A stretch of DNA of 12,210 bases from Clostridia bacterium (GCA_900772745.1 CAAGRV010000033.1:1-12210), one strand, 5' to 3'. Counted from the first letter of the stretch, positions 1-7,895 are shown. Program-made: numbers and translations. Notes: generated by a model not told the origin, from the sequence alone.

Positions 1-48
1 GCATCTTTATTAAAATATATCAAGGATTTTTTGCAATTTTTTATTTTT

Positions 49-77
49 GTAGGAGATGAACAACCTTCACCCCCTAC
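49..77 (-). repeat. 12-bp hairpin downstream of ypeB
   Basis: Read on the minus strand, two 12-base arms (49-60 and 66-77) pair completely around a 5-base loop if two G-U pairs are allowed. On the plus strand the same positions are A-C mismatches, so the structure favours RNA made from the minus strand, that is the 3' untranslated region of ypeB. An A-rich tract follows instead of a U-tract, so it is not a classical intrinsic terminator. It may be a transcript-end or stability hairpin. Positions 1-48 are AT-rich and hold nothing else I can support. Confidence 0.4.
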
Positions 78-110
78 TTTTCGTTCATTATTGTGCCCAA
101 TCAGCCCACT

Positions 111-1478
111 TTACATAAGCAATCGCCCTTCGTCGCCCTCCACTACTTGCAAAATTCGCACTTCTTTGCCGTCCTTGGCGTCAAGGTAGACCAAAAATTG
201 CCACTCGCCAAGCTTTCCTGTCACTTCCCACACCAACATTTCACTCTTCCATTCGGTAGGAATGACCACCAGCTTTATATCTGTCACTTTCATATCCTTG
301 TAGTCATAACTTTGCACCTGTTCTTTGGTGATTTCGGGAGTCAATTTTCCACGATTTTCGATATGATTGTAGCAATAATTGAGTGATTCGTACCCCACAA
401 CTTTGCCCGTCTGCAAGGATATTTTCAGCTTGACCATATCGGGATAAAACACCACGCCGTCCGAGCTGTAACACATATTGACATACAAGTTGCTGTCGCT
501 TACGCTACTCCACACGGCTTGCATATTTTTCAAACCAATGTTGTTGCAATATTGACGAGCAATCTCCAATCCTTCTTCTTTGCCAAACTGCGGATCGGTC
601 ACCTGACTTTCTACGTCCCACATAGTCACCCAACCGCCTTCTTGTGCCAGCTGAATACTGCCTACCAGTCCGTCCGTTGTCGTGAACTTGTACAAAAAAG
701 TGGTAAACTTGTTGTAGTTGTGCGCAACGAATTCTAGGTCTTTGATTTCGTACCCCACCAAAGCATTGACAACATAAGCCCGTGCATTGGTCGGATCTAC
801 CTTGTCGCCTTTTACCATAGTCGGTTCTTTGTCCACCAAGCTGTCCGAGAACGCTCCGTCATAGATGAGTGACGGATACTTGACTGAACCATTGTTGAAT
901 TCGAGCAAAATATCCGAAAATGACGTGTTGAACTTGTCGATACCTTGCACCAAATCGCCACCGCTTTTGACTTGTTCGCCTATGCTAGCAAGCGTCTTTG
1001 ATAATTGGTACGTCATCTCGTACAACTTGCCTATCATCTCCACATCGTCGGTCGTAAGCTCTATGTCCTTGCCCAATTTTCTCATCAAAAACTTGCAAAA
1101 ATCACCCGTTTGGTTGGTATATTTGATGAGCTCGGACATATTTTGATTGGTGGCGGACAACCTAGACAAATTGGTGACTGCCGATTGACTAGACAACACC
1201 ACTTCGAGCAAAAGCTCTTGTCTAAGTCCGCTAGACGTAACTACACGAAGTTTGGATAGGTTGGTTTCCATCTGCAAATAGTCGCCCACCAAATCATAAT
1301 AAGTGCCGTTGTACAAATTGTTGGCGTTGCGTAGCCAAACGCCGTTGTCCGCATTGTTCAGCCACAAAAACGCCGACAGCACCGCAATGGCGCATACTAC
1401 CAAAATTGCCACCACTATCAGCACGATAGACAGCGATTTGTTCAAAATTATTCTTCCCTTTTCATCTCTCTCCAACAT
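111..1478 (-). CDS. ypeB: Germination protein YpeB (SleB partner)
   Basis: YpeB is a spore protein that SleB depends on for accumulation and stability in the dormant spore; it is degraded at germination when SleB digests the cortex. This 455-residue product matches the usual length of about 450. It has an N-terminal membrane segment (about residues 16-40) after a short charged start, a long helical region, and PepSY-like repeats in the C-terminal half (for example around the GWVTMWDVESQ and GKVVGYESLNYCY segments, then a last one ending in DAKDGKEVRILQV). I chose the ATG at 1476-1478 because an AGGTGG site (1482-1487) lies just upstream. An in-frame TTG at 1509-1511 would overlap sleB and lacks such a site. 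The gene starts 7 bases after the sleB stop, as in the classical sleB-ypeB pair. Family and context agree well. Confidence 0.9.
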   Translation of the reverse strand: MLERDEKGRIILNKSLSIVLIVVAILVVCAIAVLSAFLWLNNADNGVWLRNANNLYNGTYYDLVGDYLQMETNLSKLRVVTSSGLRQELLLEVVLSSQSAVTNLSRLSATNQNMSELIKYTNQTGDFCKFLMRKLGKDIELTTDDVEMIGKLYEMTYQLSKTLASIGEQVKSGGDLVQGIDKFNTSFSDILLEFNNGSVKYPSLIYDGAFSDSLVDKEPTMVKGDKVDPTNARAYVVNALVGYEIKDLEFVAHNYNKFTTFLYKFTTTDGLVGSIQLAQEGGWVTMWDVESQVTDPQFGKEEGLEIARQYCNNIGLKNMQAVWSSVSDSNLYVNMCYSSDGVVFYPDMVKLKISLQTGKVVGYESLNYCYNHIENRGKLTPEITKEQVQSYDYKDMKVTDIKLVVIPTEWKSEMLVWEVTGKLGEWQFLVYLDAKDGKEVRILQVVEGDEGRLLM

Positions 1479-1485
1479 ATTCCAC

Positions 1486-2190
1486 CTACACTGCAAAATT
1501 GTGTTTGCCAATCGTCAACTTGATTTCTCTCGACCATATCCAACTGCTCGTCGCTGTCGACGGATTGAAATAGTACAAACAACCATTGGTCGGATCCCAA
1601 CCATTCATAGCGTCACGCACTGCATTGTATGCCGATTGGTTGGGCTCGAGATTGATTTGTCCGTCCGCCACAGCCGTAAAAGCATAAGGCTGATAAATCA
1701 CGCCCGCAATCGTGTTGGGAAAACTACTGCTACGCACTCTGTTGAGCACGACAGCTGCCACCGCAACTTGCCCCGTATAAGGCTCGCCTCTTGACTCGGC
1801 ATAGACGCATTTTGCCAACAAATACACGTCTTGAGAATTGTAGCTACTGCCATTTGATGAAGAATTTTGGAGCGAGATACCCATTTTTTGAGCCGTTTTG
1901 TCTCCCACAATTCCATCTACATTCAGTCCATTTACCTTTTGGAATTTTCGCACAGCTTTGGTTGTGCCACTGCCATAAATTCCGTCAATTTCTCCGTCAT
2001 AATATCCCCAATTTTTGAGTTTTTCTTGGATAAGTTTGACCTTATTACCGCTGTTGCCTTGTTGCAATTTTACACAATCTTGGCTTTGTCCGCTGTCGCT
2101 CATTCCCAAGAAAACAGCCGTCATCGTCACCACCACAACCAGCAAAATTACGCTGACAATTTGCATAACAACCACTTGATTTTTCATCAT
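1486..2190 (-). CDS. sleB: Spore cortex-lytic enzyme SleB
   Basis: SleB is a lytic transglycosylase that depolymerises spore cortex peptidoglycan during germination. The 234-residue product has a hydrophobic N-terminal segment (about 5-29) with no obvious cleavage site. Next comes a peptidoglycan-binding type 1 domain (about 40-104, with the YYDGEIDGIYGSGTTKAVRKFQ core), a Ser/Asn-rich linker (about 109-119), and a Hydrolase_2 catalytic domain (about 120-234). The acidic motif YAESRGEP contains E132, the expected catalytic Glu, followed by GQVAVAAVVLNR. The ATG at 2188-2190 is preferred because AGGTGG (2196-2201) sits 5 bases upstream; a GTG at 2197-2199 lies inside that site. The ATG overlaps the spoIIR stop (ATGA, 2187-2190), which suggests translational coupling. 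ypeB follows at once. Confidence 0.93.
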   Translation of the reverse strand: MMKNQVVVMQIVSVILLVVVVTMTAVFLGMSDSGQSQDCVKLQQGNSGNKVKLIQEKLKNWGYYDGEIDGIYGSGTTKAVRKFQKVNGLNVDGIVGDKTAQKMGISLQNSSSNGSSYNSQDVYLLAKCVYAESRGEPYTGQVAVAAVVLNRVRSSSFPNTIAGVIYQPYAFTAVADGQINLEPNQSAYNAVRDAMNGWDPTNGCLYYFNPSTATSSWIWSREIKLTIGKHNFAV

Positions 2191-2720
2191 TTCAACCACC
2201 TTTTAATTTTTTCACATATCTCTACTACCAAAGATTTGTACTTTATATCTTTGCCGTCTTTTTGTCCCACAAAACATAGCGGCGGAAAAACTACGCACCA
2301 CCAGTTGTCGCCACTTCCACTGCCAAGCTCGATGATAAGCGCGTCGTACACACCGCTCTCAAGCGTCAACTCGCCATAATGTCTGGTCGGAAAATCTTCT
2401 TGGCACAATCTCGCTCTACTGCGATAAGTGACGCCTTGCGCTTGCAAACTTTTGTCTGCGACAGCCTCCAAATACGACAAGTTGTCTTGAACAATTTTCA
2501 TTGCTTGGGCTTTGGTTTGCACTCCGTCTAGCAACGGCGTCAAAGCTGTGACAACGCTGTCTTTGACTTTGTATTTGATATTTTGGTCAACGTCCAAATT
2601 GCTGTTGGCACGAATATGTATGCGCAAATAGTCCGCTGTTTGTATTTGATTGGAACACGTGCACCCCACACTTGAAAGCACGACGAAAATTAGCACAAAA
2701 GTTATCAACAATCTTTTCAT
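2187..2720 (-). CDS. spoIIR: Stage II sporulation protein R
   Basis: SpoIIR is made in the forespore under sigma-F and exported to the intermembrane space. There it triggers SpoIIGA to process pro-sigma-E in the mother cell. The 177-residue product has an N-terminal hydrophobic export segment ending in SSVGCTC; the Cys could be a lipobox, but position -3 is Ser, so this is weak. The family core LRIHIRANSNLDVDQNIKYKVKDSV follows, and near the C terminus is the hallmark NWWCVVFPPLCF block. The ATG at 2718-2720 has GAGGTG 4 bases upstream (2725-2730). The gene is first in a spoIIR-sleB-ypeB run, and its TGA overlaps the sleB ATG. A perfect sigma-F-type -10 element lies just upstream. Confidence 0.95.
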   Translation of the reverse strand: MKRLLITFVLIFVVLSSVGCTCSNQIQTADYLRIHIRANSNLDVDQNIKYKVKDSVVTALTPLLDGVQTKAQAMKIVQDNLSYLEAVADKSLQAQGVTYRSRARLCQEDFPTRHYGELTLESGVYDALIIELGSGSGDNWWCVVFPPLCFVGQKDGKDIKYKSLVVEICEKIKRWLK

Positions 2721-2736
2721 AATTCACCTCGAATTG

Positions 2737-2764
2737 ATTGTTGCCAACTCTATCTCAATTATAA
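2737..2764 (-). promoter_or_regulatory. Candidate sigma-F promoter of spoIIR
   Basis: On the minus strand GGCAACAAT (2737-2745) fits the sigma-F -10 consensus GGNNANANT at every fixed position. TTATA (2760-2764), resembling the -35 element GYATA, lies 14 bases upstream. Transcription would start only about 10 bases before the spoIIR ATG, which is tight. spoIIR being a sigma-F gene is established for Bacillus and Clostridia; the promoter itself is my inference from the motif. Confidence 0.4.
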
Positions 2765-2772
2765 CTTGGCAT

Positions 2773-2799
2773 AAAAAAATATGCCCCGAAAGGCATATT
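2773..2799 (-). terminator. Intrinsic terminator of veg-sipL-ispE
   Basis: An 8-bp perfect stem (AATATGCC, 2778-2785, with GGCATATT, 2792-2799) around a 6-base loop is followed on the minus strand by five U residues (2773-2777). It lies about 50 bases past the ispE stop and separates that operon from spoIIR. Confidence 0.85.
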
Positions 2800-2852
2800 C
2801 TATTTTTGTAAAAACAAATACTTTTTTGTCGAAAAATGTGATATGTATCGAC

Positions 2853-3743
2853 TTATTCGACTATTTCGATACCGCTGTCCACCGTGTGCAACGCCTTGGC
2901 GCACAGATAAGCTCCAAAGTTGAGCTCGCACCACTTGGCTTGACTTTCGCTGTCAAAGATACCCACCACAGCACTGCCACTGCCCGTCAAAAATACTCTG
3001 TCGGTATAGGTATAAATATCTTTCATAGTGGTCTTGATAAATGGACTGAGCGCAATAGCCGACTCTTGCAAACAGTTGAAAAAGCCTCTACCATTTTTGC
3101 GAATGTTGTCCAGTGCGGTGTCAATGTCGCCTTTTTTGGTCATAAGTTCGTCATACTTGTGATATACCATAGCGGTAGACTCCCCGACTTCGGCTTGCGC
3201 CACGACGAGATTCATAGGTCGCAACGTGATAGGCTGGACAATCTCGCCCTTGCCTTTGACTCTTGCAAAACCGCCGTACATCATATACACAACGTCACTT
3301 CCTACCGCAATAGCAAGTGGCTCCAATTCTTTGAGCGGAATGCCGAACAACTTGCTAGCGCCTACGAAAACTCCGCTCGCATCGGCTGATGAGCCACCAA
3401 GTCCCGCCCCCTTTGGAATGCCTTTGATTATGTCGACTTTCATACGAATGCCATACCTAAATGTAAGCAATTCCAATGCTTTGACTGCGGTATTCCATTG
3501 TCCGTCCATCTTGCAACCATATTGTCCTTGGCTCTTGTCGTCTTGGATATATGGATATTCTCGTCCGACAATTTGACCATCCATAGTGACTATGTTTTGG
3601 TCGGATTTCTCCATAGTGAGAGTATCGAAGAGATTGACAGACGCCATAATCATATCAAGCTCGTGGTATCCGTCTGCATACTTGCCAACAATGTCGAGGG
3701 CAAGATTTACCTTTGCGTGTACTTTTAGTTTTATCTTATCCAT
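2853..3743 (-). CDS. ispE: 4-diphosphocytidyl-2-C-methyl-D-erythritol kinase
   Basis: IspE phosphorylates CDP-methylerythritol with ATP in the MEP pathway to isoprenoid precursors, in the cytosol. The 296-residue GHMP kinase shows the N-terminal KVNLALDIVGKYADGYHELDM block with the catalytic-site Lys, the ATP-binding loop PKGAGLGGSSADA, the GSDV segment carrying the catalytic Asp, and the C-terminal LTGSGSAVVGIF loop. Odd points: the usual GADVPFF reads GSDVVYM, and about 15 extra residues sit before the WNTAVKALELL helix, making it slightly longer than the E. coli enzyme (283). The start ATG (3741-3743) has only a weak AGGG nearby and lies 9 bases after the sipL stop, so translation may be coupled. 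ispE next to veg matches the Bacillus and Clostridia gene order. Confidence 0.93.
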   Translation of the reverse strand: MDKIKLKVHAKVNLALDIVGKYADGYHELDMIMASVNLFDTLTMEKSDQNIVTMDGQIVGREYPYIQDDKSQGQYGCKMDGQWNTAVKALELLTFRYGIRMKVDIIKGIPKGAGLGGSSADASGVFVGASKLFGIPLKELEPLAIAVGSDVVYMMYGGFARVKGKGEIVQPITLRPMNLVVAQAEVGESTAMVYHKYDELMTKKGDIDTALDNIRKNGRGFFNCLQESAIALSPFIKTTMKDIYTYTDRVFLTGSGSAVVGIFDSESQAKWCELNFGAYLCAKALHTVDSGIEIVE

Positions 3744-3752
3744 ACCCTAATT

Positions 3753-5258
3753 CTAGCACACATTCTTCTCTCTGTAAATAACCAATTTTTCCCCGCCGTC
3801 CAAATTCTCTGTGATATGTGGATTTTGTCGCAAAATCTCCTTTTCACTCATACAAAGTGCCTTGGCAATATCCCATAGACTTTCGCCCTCTCGCACAACA
3901 TAAACGGTGATTGCACAAGTTGGCGCACATCTCTCTTCGCCTATCTCAACCGCCGAGATACCAGTGCAAGTTTGGCTCTTTCGCTTGCAAAGCTTTATAC
4001 AAATATCCGCCTCGACTTCTATCTCTCTGTCCCGCTTGATTTTGGTCGCCATATCCGACACGCTCACACTGCTAGACAACATTGTCGCCTTGTCAATCGC
4101 ACACCCGATTTCACTTGAAAATGGAATATCTATTTGAACGCATTGGGTATTTTGCTTTTCGTCCTGATAGATTACGCCTGCCACCAGCAAACCGTTTATT
4201 CCACAACTCTCTTGCTTGCACACAATGTCCGCAACGCCTGCATAAAGTGGCACAACTGCCAAAACTTGCTTGATGTCTTCCTTGGATTGATCAATCGTCA
4301 TACTGCCAACTATTTGCACGACGTTTTGACAACCGCCGTCCGATAGGTTGAAATCGACTTTTTCGCGAGTTAGCTCGACTTGATGACTTGGACAAAATAG
4401 GTCTGTCACAATCTCTTGTTTTGTTTGGGCGAACATAGCTCCCCCAACGCTCACCAGCACTTCGCACCGCAAAACGCTCGCTCCCTCGTCGCCTTGAATA
4501 ACTAACTTGCTTGTTTTGACTGCGCATGTCGGGCACAACACAATGTCGTCTTGCTCTGCTCGCCACTCGTGTTCGAATGGAATACTCAGCCGTTTTTGAC
4601 AAACTTCCCCGTCGCTTTGATAGACTATCACACTGCTCACACTGCCCACAGCTCTCAAAATATTGTCGCTCTCGCTGACGGCGTCGATGATTGCTTGATT
4701 GTCAAAATACAAGATTTTGTCCACCCTAACTCCGCTATCATACTCGTGCGCAACTTCGATTTGTTCGTCTACATAACCCAAAAACTTTTGAATGGTCATA
4801 TCTTGGGTCTTGACAAGTGCGCCCTCAGTTTCTACCAACAAGTCAACTTCTCGGCTCTCTACAACCACAGGTTGGAGCTCTATCACCACTTGGATTTTGA
4901 TATGTTCGTCATCAATCTCCCAGTCGTTGTCCACCACATATCCGCTGACTTGGACAGGCATTTGGTCGACCACGCTCTCGTCGACAATGTCTTCGACAAA
5001 GTCGGATATATAGTCAAAGCTCTCAGGTCTGTTCTCCCCGTCTAAATACATTACCTTGATATTTACCTGTCCACTCGTCTTGATTTGCCTTGGCAAGGCT
5101 TGTGCTTTGGTGATACCAACGTCTGTGGTCAAAAAGCAAACCGACTTTACACCGCCCTTGGACGAAGTGTCCATATTGCATTGGATTACTATTTGTTTAG
5201 CTGTCAGCTCTCTTTCGCTGTCCGTTGTTATTGTTTGAAAATTTGTGTTGATTGGCAT
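3753..5258 (-). CDS. sipL: SipL-like SPOCS (DUF3794) and LysM spore coat protein
   Basis: This is probably the orthologue of SipL. In Clostridioides difficile SipL binds SpoIVA through its LysM domain and is needed to anchor the coat around the forespore. The 501-residue product has repeated SPOCS/DUF3794 domains over most of its length (typical stretches near residues 20-130, 150-260 and 290-420) and a C-terminal LysM domain (about 450-497: YVVREGESLWDIAKALCMSEKEILRQNP, given here only as the recognisable core). I see no signal peptide, which fits a mother-cell cytosolic protein. The ATG at 5256-5258 is chosen because AAGGAG (5265-5270) lies 6 bases upstream; upstream in-frame GTG and ATG codons lack a site. 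It is Cys-rich in the second half. It sits between veg and ispE, and from memory C. difficile sipL has the same neighbours. The SPOCS/LysM assignment is firm; the exact orthology is inferred from the domains and the synteny. Confidence 0.85.
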   Translation of the reverse strand: MPINTNFQTITTDSERELTAKQIVIQCNMDTSSKGGVKSVCFLTTDVGITKAQALPRQIKTSGQVNIKVMYLDGENRPESFDYISDFVEDIVDESVVDQMPVQVSGYVVDNDWEIDDEHIKIQVVIELQPVVVESREVDLLVETEGALVKTQDMTIQKFLGYVDEQIEVAHEYDSGVRVDKILYFDNQAIIDAVSESDNILRAVGSVSSVIVYQSDGEVCQKRLSIPFEHEWRAEQDDIVLCPTCAVKTSKLVIQGDEGASVLRCEVLVSVGGAMFAQTKQEIVTDLFCPSHQVELTREKVDFNLSDGGCQNVVQIVGSMTIDQSKEDIKQVLAVVPLYAGVADIVCKQESCGINGLLVAGVIYQDEKQNTQCVQIDIPFSSEIGCAIDKATMLSSSVSVSDMATKIKRDREIEVEADICIKLCKRKSQTCTGISAVEIGEERCAPTCAITVYVVREGESLWDIAKALCMSEKEILRQNPHITENLDGGEKLVIYREKNVC

Positions 5259-5308
5259 ATCGTTCTCCTTCATTGTTTTCAACACAATATATTCGACAGC
5301 TATCTAGA

Positions 5309-5554
5309 TTATGACTTGTGCGGTTTGCCAAATATTCGGACGTTGCGGGTAACAATATCGTTGTATGAAAAAGATAATATCTCCCCGCCACCATTTGGCA
5401 ATACTGTAAAAATCGACGGGTATATACTTTCTATTTTGCCGTCGAAATTTTCTAGCTTGTTGCGTCCTTTGTTGATGACGAATCCCAGCTCCACACCTTG
5501 AAGTGATGATACCTTTTGTTTGATAATGTCCATATTTTTCTTGATTTGTCGCAT
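5309..5554 (-). CDS. veg: Veg protein
   Basis: Veg is a small, strongly expressed protein of Firmicutes that in B. subtilis stimulates biofilm matrix gene expression. The product (81 residues from this start; family about 80-90) has the family core FDGKIESIYPSIFTVL and FSYNDIVTRNVRIF. I chose the ATG at 5552-5554 because a GGGGG run lies 5 bases upstream. ATGs at 5557 and 5566 are in frame and would add one or four residues, but the outermost has no ribosome-binding site; the choice is uncertain. It is the first gene of a run with sipL 50 bases downstream and then ispE. Confidence 0.88.
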   Translation of the reverse strand: MRQIKKNMDIIKQKVSSLQGVELGFVINKGRNKLENFDGKIESIYPSIFTVLPNGGGEILSFSYNDIVTRNVRIFGKPHKS

Positions 5555-5624
5555 CATATCCCCCATTGGATTATGTTACAAATTGATTTTTTTATTCTTT
5601 TCTATGATTATTTTTTCCAAAAAT

Positions 5625-5654
5625 AGTCTAATGAATAAACAAAAAAAATGTAAA
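5625..5654 (-). promoter_or_regulatory. Possible sigma-A promoter of veg
   Basis: On the minus strand TTTACA (5649-5654) and TAGACT (5625-5630) are separated by 18 bases, about 60 bases upstream of veg. The surrounding 5567-5700 stretch is very AT-rich, so chance matches are likely. Confidence 0.3.
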
Positions 5655-5670
5655 AACTCGATACATATCA

Positions 5671-5690
5671 ATATTTTGTACAGAAAATAT
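5671..5690. repeat. AT-rich inverted repeat upstream of veg
   Basis: Seven-base arms ATATTTT and AAAATAT flank a 6-base centre containing GTAC. It lies just upstream of the putative veg promoter and could be an operator. With arms made only of A and T it could also be chance. Confidence 0.2.
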
Positions 5691-5803
5691 AAAAACAAAA
5701 AGCTTAGCCGTCACACTCTTAACTTGCACAACTTGCCGTGACGCTATCATTTTCAACTCACTTGCGACAAGCCAATCAGCTCGCGATAGTTTGCAAATCT
5801 CAA

Positions 5804-5831
5804 CAAAAAAAGCTCTCTTGCGAGAGCCTTT
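5804..5831 (-). terminator. Intrinsic terminator of the ktrB-ktrA operon
   Basis: On the minus strand GCTCTC and GAGAGC enclose a GCAA tetraloop. The stem extends by a G-U pair and three A-U pairs and runs straight into a tract of seven U residues (5805-5811). It starts 3 bases after the ktrA stop. Confidence 0.93.
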
Positions 5832-5833
5832 GA

Positions 5834-6481
5834 TCAGGTTTTGTTGGACAGCTTGAATACGTCCTTTTGCTTGCCTATTATAAGTATATGGTCGTCTTCT
5901 TCAAAGACATATTCCGCCGTAGGTATAGCGATGGAATTGCCCTTCTTGATTGCCATAATGTTGACGCCGTATTCTCTGCGGATATTGAGTGATTTTAGGC
6001 TTGATCCTACCCAACCTTTGACAACCGCTACTTCATAGATAGCATATTCGTTGGTGAGTTCGACATAGTCAAAAATATTCTTTGCATTGTGACGGATAGC
6101 AAGTTTTTCTGCCATATCGTGCTCTGGATATACGACTTCGTCCGCTCCATTACGCTCCAAAAATTTTGCTTGCATATCTCTGTCTGCTTTGGAAACAACG
6201 TATTTTGCGCCCAACTCTTTGAGCAAAGAAGTAATTTCTAGCGATGCTTGGAAGTTGTCGCCGATTGCCACGAAACAAATATCAAAGTTGTTGACGCCAA
6301 GTCCACGCACAACTGCCTCGTTGGTACAATCTCCTATCATAGCATTGACAAATTCTGGCGACAATTCGTTGATGATTTTTTCTTCCTTGTCCACAATCAT
6401 AACGTCATTGCCAAGTTCACTCATTTTGTAAGCCAAGTGCTTGCCAAATCTTCCCATACCAATAATCAAAATAGATTTCAT
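5834..6481 (-). CDS. ktrA: Potassium uptake regulatory subunit KtrA (TrkA family)
   Basis: This is the cytosolic RCK subunit that forms the gating ring under the KtrB/TrkH potassium channel and binds nucleotides. The 215-residue product has an N-terminal RCK_N Rossmann domain (about 1-125) with the dinucleotide motif GMGRFG (residues 8-13) and the acidic residue at the end of strand 2 (MIVDKE). It also has an RCK_C domain (about 135-215, ending DDHILIIGKQKDV). The length matches B. subtilis KtrA (222). I chose the ATG at 6479-6481 because AAGGAG lies 6 bases upstream and overlaps the ktrB stop; the upstream in-frame start would overlap ktrB and has no site. It is co-transcribed with ktrB. KtrA and KtrC paralogues cannot be told apart from sequence alone. 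Confidence 0.92.
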   Translation of the reverse strand: MKSILIIGMGRFGKHLAYKMSELGNDVMIVDKEEKIINELSPEFVNAMIGDCTNEAVVRGLGVNNFDICFVAIGDNFQASLEITSLLKELGAKYVVSKADRDMQAKFLERNGADEVVYPEHDMAEKLAIRHNAKNIFDYVELTNEYAIYEVAVVKGWVGSSLKSLNIRREYGVNIMAIKKGNSIAIPTAEYVFEEDDHILIIGKQKDVFKLSNKT

Positions 6482-6491
6482 ATCTCTCTCC

Positions 6492-7886
6492 TTATCCAAT
6501 CAATATTTTTTCAATAGGGCGTTTAAGCGGTGGATTTTCTCGCTTTTCCATAAATGCCGTGAGCAAAGTGAGTGCCCCCAAACGTCCCATAAACATCAAT
6601 ATTATCAACACAAACTTGCTGAAAACTGAAAGTTTGGTTGTAATTCCCATCGTCATTCCGACCGTGCCGAGTGCGGATACCACCTCGAAAACTATGCTGT
6701 GCATATCCAGTCCTTTCTCTACCACTGAGATGGCAAATACTGCCGACAAACTCAGTATAAAGTAGAACGCCACAATCGCATTGGCTTGGCGAACGAGCTT
6801 GTTGTCCAATCTGCGTTTGCCTATCTCGATGTCTTCTTTGTTGCGCACAGTCACGTACACGCCCATCAGCATTACTACAATGGTAGTTGTCTTAATACCG
6901 CCCGCCGTAGAACCAGGACTGCCACCAATGAGCATAAGCACAACCGCCATAAGATAACTGCCCTCGGACATTGAGGTTAGGTCAACCGTATTGAAACCTG
7001 CCGTGCGATATGACACCGTTTGGAAGGCGGACGCCATCAAAGCCTCACCCCAATTCATAGTCGCGAATGCCCTATTTTTCTCGATAGCAAAAGTGATGAT
7101 AGTAGGTAAAACAACGAGCACAACCGTCGTGATAACCGCAACACGAGTATGCAAGCTTGTTTGTCTGAGATTTCCCCTTTTGTCCCAAATGTCGCTCCAC
7201 ACGATAAAGCCAAGTCCACCCACGAATATGAGCGCCATAATTGTCAAATTGACTACCACGTCATTGCTAAAAGCCGTCAACGAGCCGAATGGTCCATACT
7301 TGCCCATGAGGTCAAAACCCGCATTACAAAACGCTGATATTGCGTGGAAAATGGCATTGTACAAGCCCTTCCAAAAGCCCATAATTGGCGCAAAACGAAT
7401 GAGTAGCAACAACGTACCTACCCCTTCAAAAATAGTCGTACCTACAATAATGCGTTTGATGAGCAAAATTACGCCCGAAAATCTGACTGTGCCTGCCGCT
7501 CTCATCAAAATCGTGCGCTCGAACAAGCCAATTTGTCTTTTCATAAACATTGCCACCAAGGTGATGATGGTCATAAAGCCTATTCCGCCAATTTGGATAA
7601 GCCCCAAGATGACCAACTGACCAAAAAGCGACCAATAAGAATATGTGTCCACCACGATAAGTCCCGTCACACAAGTTGCGCTGGTTGCGGTAAATAGCGA
7701 CGAGATATATGGTGTCCATACCCTAGCTTTGGACGCTATCGGCAATGACAGCAGAAAACTTCCAAGCAAAATAACCAGCAAATATCCAAGCACAATAATT
7801 TGGGTACTTGTAAACCTAAATTTTTGCTTGAATTTGTGATATTTCGACTCGACAGCCGTCTGCACATTTTCTATATTTTTTTCCAT
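6492..7886 (-). CDS. ktrB: Potassium channel subunit KtrB (TrkH family)
   Basis: This is the membrane pore of a Ktr-type potassium uptake system. The 464-residue product is built of four M1-P-M2 units, and all four selectivity-filter segments are visible: SATCVTGL, FCNAGFDLMG, SYRTAGFNTVD and SALGTVGMTMG. Their key Gly residues are intact. The intramembrane gate region is glycine-rich (MLIGGSPGSTAGGIKTTT). The length is KtrB-like (about 450) rather than E. coli TrkH-like (483). ktrA follows 10 bases later, forming a complete two-gene system. The ATG at 7884-7886 has no good Shine-Dalgarno site, and a perfect TATAAT ends only 9 bases upstream, so the message may be nearly leaderless. I see no c-di-AMP riboswitch. 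Confidence 0.93.
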   Translation of the reverse strand: MEKNIENVQTAVESKYHKFKQKFRFTSTQIIVLGYLLVILLGSFLLSLPIASKARVWTPYISSLFTATSATCVTGLIVVDTYSYWSLFGQLVILGLIQIGGIGFMTIITLVAMFMKRQIGLFERTILMRAAGTVRFSGVILLIKRIIVGTTIFEGVGTLLLLIRFAPIMGFWKGLYNAIFHAISAFCNAGFDLMGKYGPFGSLTAFSNDVVVNLTIMALIFVGGLGFIVWSDIWDKRGNLRQTSLHTRVAVITTVVLVVLPTIITFAIEKNRAFATMNWGEALMASAFQTVSYRTAGFNTVDLTSMSEGSYLMAVVLMLIGGSPGSTAGGIKTTTIVVMLMGVYVTVRNKEDIEIGKRRLDNKLVRQANAIVAFYFILSLSAVFAISVVEKGLDMHSIVFEVVSALGTVGMTMGITTKLSVFSKFVLIILMFMGRLGALTLLTAFMEKRENPPLKRPIEKILIG

Positions 7887-7895
7887 AACTCAACT

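Noticed and set aside
1476..1511. Upstream TTG start for ypeB
   Set aside because: It would overlap sleB by 26 bases, has no ribosome-binding site and adds residues unlike YpeB; the ATG at 1476-1478 follows AGGTGG.
1303..2379. Long plus-strand open frames across the ypeB/sleB/spoIIR boundary
   Set aside because: They overlap three genes with convincing motifs and start sites, and carry no domain or ribosome-binding site.
2781..3389. Open frame of 202 codons on the plus strand, antisense to ispE
   Set aside because: It lies opposite a clear GHMP kinase with all motifs intact, has no recognisable domain, and starts inside the ispE terminator hairpin.
6991..7620. Open frame of 209 codons on the plus strand, antisense to ktrB
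   Set aside because: It is a mirror of a membrane protein gene whose four filter motifs are complete. Its basic, Pro/Thr-rich translation looks like antisense of hydrophobic codons.
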